Shown here: positions 59,710-64,000 of the stretch, one piece after another
Position numbering within the stretch: the stretch's first letter is position 1
Layout: every line of letters begins with the position of its first letter
DNA from: Polytrichum commune
Taxonomy: Eukaryota > Streptophyta > Polytrichopsida > Polytrichales > Polytrichaceae
NCBI GenBank assembly: GCA_950295325.1
Contig: OX485805.1
Coordinates: 50,118,758 to 50,182,757 of the forward strand
Length of the DNA: 64,000 nucleotides
Direction of reading: 5' to 3'
Notes under the pieces: generated by a model
What the model saw: the letters and a program-made list of their open reading frames with translations, nothing else
What the model was told of the DNA's origin: nothing
Databases searched by the model: none
Translations under genes and position numbers: made by a program

Positions 59710-59960
59710 TAATTTCCTAGAGTAATGAAGTGTAGCGGCATTTGTTAGATCTCATAATGTATCATAGAAGAGACACCATGTTGTATCAATTCAATGGTCT
59801 GATTGGAATTGACACTTGAGACAACTTAGTCTAACATTATGAAATAGGAAAATTAATTTATCTCTAATAGAGTTGTAGCAGGGACACTCCAACACAAAAT
59901 ATGTTTAATTGTCAACTGCATTTGGGAGACATAATTAACATATTCATGTTGTAATCTTAG
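59710..59960 (-). pseudogene. Decayed LINE 3' fragment
   Basis: On minus one frame reads TYFVLECPCYNSIRE, matching the FVLECPLYNPIRDRF motif of the fragment at 55.5 kb; a stop directly precedes it. The DNA also shares TCTCTAATRGRGTTGTA with that fragment. Confidence 0.55.
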
Positions 59961-60381
59961 AGATGGAAATAGAAAACAACATGATCAAGCATCGTTCACA
60001 TCAACAATTTACATTCACAAAAGATCACAATTTATGATGCGAGTAAGAACGAATGCAAAATTTGTCTTTGATACGGCAAAAAATTACCGGAGAGCTCGGA
60101 TTACATCATCGATGGATTCTCGAGGAGCACAACGAATAGCTTACGAATTGGAACGAGACCTACACAACATTGATGTGTTTCAAAATTATTTTGAGGGATA
60201 GTATGGTGATTATGGTAAGTATCAACATTTCACACTGAGATAACTTAGAATGATAAGACATTGTAAATTTAAAGTTTCATGGATACTATTGGATAATATA
60301 TTGTTAAGATCGTGATTACAATAATGTGATGTGCAGGTATGTGGACAAAAAAAAAGAATTTCTTATGCAGGATAAGACACA
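59961..60381 (+). other. Unassigned, possibly upstream part of the MULE remnant
   Basis: One frame (about 60,080-60,200) reads RARITSSMDSRGAQRIAYEL and stops shortly after. It could be decayed transposase sequence, but no motif is diagnostic. Confidence 0.25.
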
Positions 60382-60658
60382 AATTCATCCATAGAATCTT
60401 ACCATGACACAATGAAAAGATGGTTAGGTTTTACCACCAAGGAATTGCGAGGTCGGCGGCTCGATTGACTTATCACAATGTTGACAATTACAATTCATAA
60501 TCATTATACACATCGTTTGGCAATGAAGAAAGCGGGATTGATCAAGAATGACATCATGACGCTTAAAGTTCGAGAAAACGTCAATTTGTCTTACTTCATC
60601 GACGATGAGTGGATTTTCGAAAAAGATGCGCGAAGACGGACTCTCAACTTGACATAAT
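60382..60658 (+). pseudogene. Fragment of a MULE-type transposase
   Basis: The reading frame gives SSIESYHDTMKRWLGF, TKELRGRRLD, HRLAMKKAGLIKNDIM and NVNLSYFIDDEWIFEKD. This is the segment following the catalytic core in a plant MULE-like family I recognise by pattern (xxES-YH-x-KRW-x..RGRR-x-DWL). An in-frame TGA at 60,466-60,468 replaces the expected Trp. No flanking DDE motif or SWIM finger survives. Confidence 0.55.
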
Positions 60659-61195
60659 GGTCAAGGAAAGTCTCAAAATTTTAAAAAATTCAATCTTTTT
60701 GTGAATATGCGCTATGATAATATATTCCGCGAGTTTACGAAAAGCAAGATCGCGGATATTCGCGGATTCTTTCATTTCGTACCGTTCGCGAGTAAATGCG
60801 GGTGCAAGAGCAGACATATATGGCAACCTCGACTTGGCTATCCGGTTACGAATTGGTTTGCTTCGTTTGAACGCCGTCCACGTTGCTGGATCAAAAAGAG
60901 CATCAGCCCACGCCGCAAAGCCGAAATTACCTTTGACTGAATGGATAAAAAATAATGCAAGAGGGGGTAATTCCTTTGGTAAAGGATTTTCAGCCGCGTC
61001 GCGAAGCATATTGTCTCATTGTCGCTCGGCGGCGATAGCCCACCTCTACTTTGCTTTTGGGTCTTGCCGTTTCAGCCTCGCAACTGGATTGGACAAAGCT
61101 CGAAGATTGTTCTTTGATTCTCCTCTACCGTGGTTGTACGTGTTCTCGTGGGGCCCTCCTTTGCCACCGCCTTTAACATCAATAAAACAATGATC
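60659..61195. other. CpG-rich stretch with overlapping open frames, unexplained
   Basis: Two long frames overlap here: minus 60,644-61,009 (121 codons, including NPLPKELPPLALFF) and plus 60,714-61,193 (159 codons). Neither shows a domain I recognise. CpG is conspicuously more frequent than in the surrounding transposon sequence (for example TTCGCGAGTAAATGCGGG). This suggests low methylation, recent arrival or real coding constraint. Confidence 0.25.
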
Positions 61196-61789
61196 ATTTA
61201 GTAATTTTTTTTAATTTTTGTTTACTTACGTAATTTCTTTTACACTCCACCCAAAGATAATAGAATTTTTTGCGGGCACCTTCTTCTCGGATAGCCCAAT
61301 GCACATCCATTTGAGCAACCCCGTCGGCGGGGAGCTCATTTTCTCGTAAATGCGGCAAACCTTCGGAGGCTTCATCTTCATCCATTGGGTTGCAATTTTC
61401 TTCCTCTTCTTCATTTATTGCATTATTTTCCCCTATTGCTTCAATAAGAGTGATGATGAAGCCAAATTCAACTGAATAGGTGAAACATCTATAAAAAAAT
61501 AAATTATAAGATAAGGTATCGCAATTTTTTTAATTTCATGGATTACAACAATCAATACACCGGATAGGGTATTACAAAAACAAATTACAAAAAAAAAACC
61601 ATCTTTGTCATTCAAAGAGTAGCAAAGATGGTTAAATCATTACCTTGTGAATGACCTTGCACTGTTGTTGTAATGATACAGTCCGAAAGTGCAATGTTAA
61701 CTATTGTTGGGAGAATCGGGTCAGTGTTGAGAGCCATTCGAAGTTCTGTGGTTACCGGAGATAGAATAATTGGAATAAATACCATAATT
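61196..61789 (-). other. Exon-like blocks on minus, gene not identified
   Basis: 61,789-61,644 is bounded by GTGCAG and GGTAATG and reads PIILSPVTTELRMALNTDP. It can join a block starting at 61,488 (ATAG acceptor), which ends at a TAG (61,433-61,435). Alternatively, a second frame from 61,488 reads on with EEEEENCNPMDEDEASEG to a GTAAGT donor at about 61,228. Splice signals are good, but no protein family was recognised. It may be a remnant of the element's own gene. Confidence 0.25.
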
Positions 61790-63177
61790 CTGCACAAAAA
61801 TTCAAAAAAAAGAACACATAGTCAATGATGGATGAATTTACTTAGACGCCAAAAACACCAAGCTATTCTAAGTTACCCTCTACATATAACCCCATGTCCA
61901 TGAATGATATCAAACATACATTTCATAAGGTGGAAACCTCAACGAACTATTCTATTGCCGAGCAATGTATCTTGTTTTTCAAAGAAATGAAAGTGGAAAA
62001 TGGCATTTGAAAGATCAATTTACTTTGCAGGGGTTCAAGTGAAGATGAATCAGATCCTTAGACAGAAAGAGAGGGAAAGACGATGTTGAGCGAGGGCAGA
62101 CATGAATAATATAGGAAACTTGTTTGAAACAGAGACCTTCATTGAAACAGAAACCATAGTCAGTCTAGATACTAGTGTTTACAAGTCCAACTGGTTATAT
62201 GTTGCACCAGGACCTCATATTCTAACATGTTTTAGAAGTTTCTGAATCTCAACTTAATGCACGTGGTATCTTGACACATGTGTTATGAGCATGCCATGTC
62301 CAAGTGCATCAAACAACAACAACATGAGCTTACATCACCAAAACAACAGCTTCCGAACACACATCTACTTCTTCCCTCACTCCTACACCGCAACGTGAGA
62401 ACCTTATTCTTGGTGTTGATTTCATGATGATTCAAGAAAGAGAAGATAATATCTGTACCAAACATACATTTTCAATAATCCTCATCCCTGAGTAGTACTG
62501 CAACAATAACCATTGGGATTTTGAGCATGTTAATTAATACTGCCAATCCAGGTGCATCAAACAGAAGCTAAGCTAGCTGTAAGCTTGACAAAAGCTAAGC
62601 TTCATATTTTTGTTTCATGACTACTAAATACATGAAGCTAAGTGATATCCTGAGTACTTTAGTTTCAAACAGAAGCTAAGCTAAGTGACTAAAACATGAC
62701 CAATACTCAACGATCCTCCTTCCCTCACTCTTGCTCCTCAAAAGTGGGAGTTTGCACATGAAACCAATGCAACTTGACCTTCATCAATCCTGCGAAAACC
62801 ATTGAGACATCTGAACAAATCCAAGCTATGACTTGAGGTCTAGTAGCAACTGCAACTCAAGTAAGGTAGCAATTCATATGGCATGTATTATGTAGAGAGG
62901 ATCTTCCAGACGTAAGGAGATGGGTGAGTGATTTGATAGGGCAGAGCAAATAAGTGCTAACATTTGCTACAAGACACAAAACAATATATTGGAGAGAAAA
63001 AATGTGAGGTGAAAGTGTAAGAGGAATACTCAAGAGGGGAGAGAAGAACCCGGAGAGTTGGGAAAGAGCCGCTTACAAAAAGATGTTTGGGTGAGAGGAC
63101 AAGGAGCCGGCGACGTAAGGAAATGTCTAAAATGTTTAGCTCATCCGCAAAGATGGATGAGCTCTCACTAATGAGAA
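61790..63177. other. No gene recognised
   Basis: 62,550-62,700 has three to four copies of CAGAAGCTAAGCT or its inverse, a short local repeat cluster. Otherwise ordinary non-coding sequence up to the right inverted repeat. Confidence 0.4.
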
Positions 63178-63203
63178 TACTTGAGTGCCACGAATCCCCG
63201 GCC

Positions 63204-64000
63204 GTGATTGGACTACGTGTTACAAATATGTTAACTTTTCTAAGTTCAGTAGTCAACGTAGTTAAAGAGGGTGGGGGGTGGGAAGGGGGGGGGGGGGGGG
63301 AAGAGTTATAAGATCATATAAGAAGAGAAACTTTGCTTCAATAGTGGATAAGGTATTCGATTGAGCTCCAAAAATAATGAGGAGAATTTATTGCCAATTG
63401 CGTATTTCATATCGTAGGAGAAATGAATTGATTGAACAAAGAAGTATGTAAGATTCGTCCACTTTATGTACCAAAATCATACATTTGGGGGTTTAAAAGT
63501 ATGGCATTGGTACACAATGTTGGTCTTGGGTATGCCTATGTTACAATGTTGGCTTTTTTATCACATCACATTCTAACATAGAATATGATCATCTTGATTA
63601 ACTTGTACATGCACTTGGTGACCAATTGGTGAACGAGGATGAGGGTGTTGTTTCTTGCACGGGTAGGTCACTCTAAGGCATTTTTGTGCACCACGTGCGG
63701 CTGGGGGGTTTTTTGTTTTGGGGCTATTTACCTTCAATGGTTGAATTAAAGCCTCCCTATAATTACTTAAATTTCAAAAGTGGCCCATTTGTTTGCACCC
63801 TTCCATTACTTATATTGTCCAAGTCAATGCAATTTTTTGTACTCTATATTCCTTTTAAGTAATAAAAGCTTATCTACTTCCTAACGCATTAACGAGTGTT
63901 AAGGGAAACCATGGAAACAAAGAAGGGTACAAACAATATTATCATTGCAAACAAAGTTATGAAGAAAACACATAGGAGACCATAGCAAACATACTAAACA
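63204..64000. other. No gene recognised
   Basis: It contains a G16 tract at 63,285-63,300 and AT-rich non-coding sequence to the window edge. Confidence 0.45.

Larger units (their letters stand above)
57754..63203. mobile_element. ~5.45-kb segment bounded by perfect 26-bp inverted repeats
   Basis: 57,754-57,779 starts GGCCGGGGATTCGTGG and runs to ..CAAGTA. It is the exact inverse of 63,178-63,203 (26/26). Inside are the tandem duplication at 58.33-59.11 kb, a LINE tail, a MULE transposase remnant and a CpG-rich stretch. No target duplication was found (left flank CGAGGGG, right flank GTGATTG), so the superfamily is open. The segment may be a composite transposon or two solo elements in inverse orientation. 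Confidence 0.5.

Overview
The window reads as nuclear DNA of a land plant. It is AT-rich and intron-containing, has plant-type GT-AG splice sites and a telo-box-like promoter motif, and is packed with plant DNA-transposon debris. The plant-type ATG9 and a moss- or lycophyte-like transposon family make an early-diverging land plant plausible, but the species cannot be fixed from sequence alone. Only two host genes are convincing. No functional tRNA, rRNA, CRISPR array, organelle insert or LTR retrotransposon was seen.

Layout. 1-10 kb: no host gene; a series of short terminal-inverted-repeat (TIR) elements, several with clean TAA/TTA target duplications (PIF/Harbinger-like MITEs). 10.0-16.65 kb: a composite Mutator-like element. 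Its ends carry GCTATCTTGTGAGC followed by heptamer repeats. It holds two divergently transcribed, decayed genes (a SWIM-type protein on minus, an unnamed protein on plus) separated by four copies of a palindrome. 16.7-20.2 kb: no recognised gene. 20.2-26.4 kb: an apparently intact ten-exon ATG9 gene on minus, with a GC-rich upstream block near 28.4-28.7 kb. 28.7-33.4 kb: a split tandem array of ~368-bp units, interrupted by a ~150-bp MITE. 33.4-47.7 kb: dispersed and tandem repeats only, including a ~200-bp satellite (37.4-38.2 kb), a decayed array of related units (42.0-45.2 kb) and a MITE nested in a MITE (47.05-47.67 kb).

48.1-55.3 kb: a nine-exon plus-strand gene for a ~1,560-residue lysine-rich, probably nuclear protein with a possible ubiquitin-like N-terminus. 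A possible alternative 3' exon at 56.1-56.4 kb encodes a Cys/His zinc-finger-like motif, and a LINE tail fragment lies between the two endings. 57.75-63.20 kb: a ~5.45-kb segment bounded by a perfect 26-bp inverted repeat. It contains a 389/395-bp tandem duplication, a LINE remnant, a MULE transposase remnant and a CpG-rich unexplained stretch.

How it fits together. ATG9 (autophagy membrane protein) and the lysine-rich gene are unrelated single-copy genes in a repeat-rich region. The most interesting part is the 10-16.65 kb element. It shows paired divergent genes, palindromes in the shared promoter interval, iterated subterminal heptamers, and an arrangement of internal ends whose 10-bp target duplications face in opposite orientations, which suggests an inversion between element copies.
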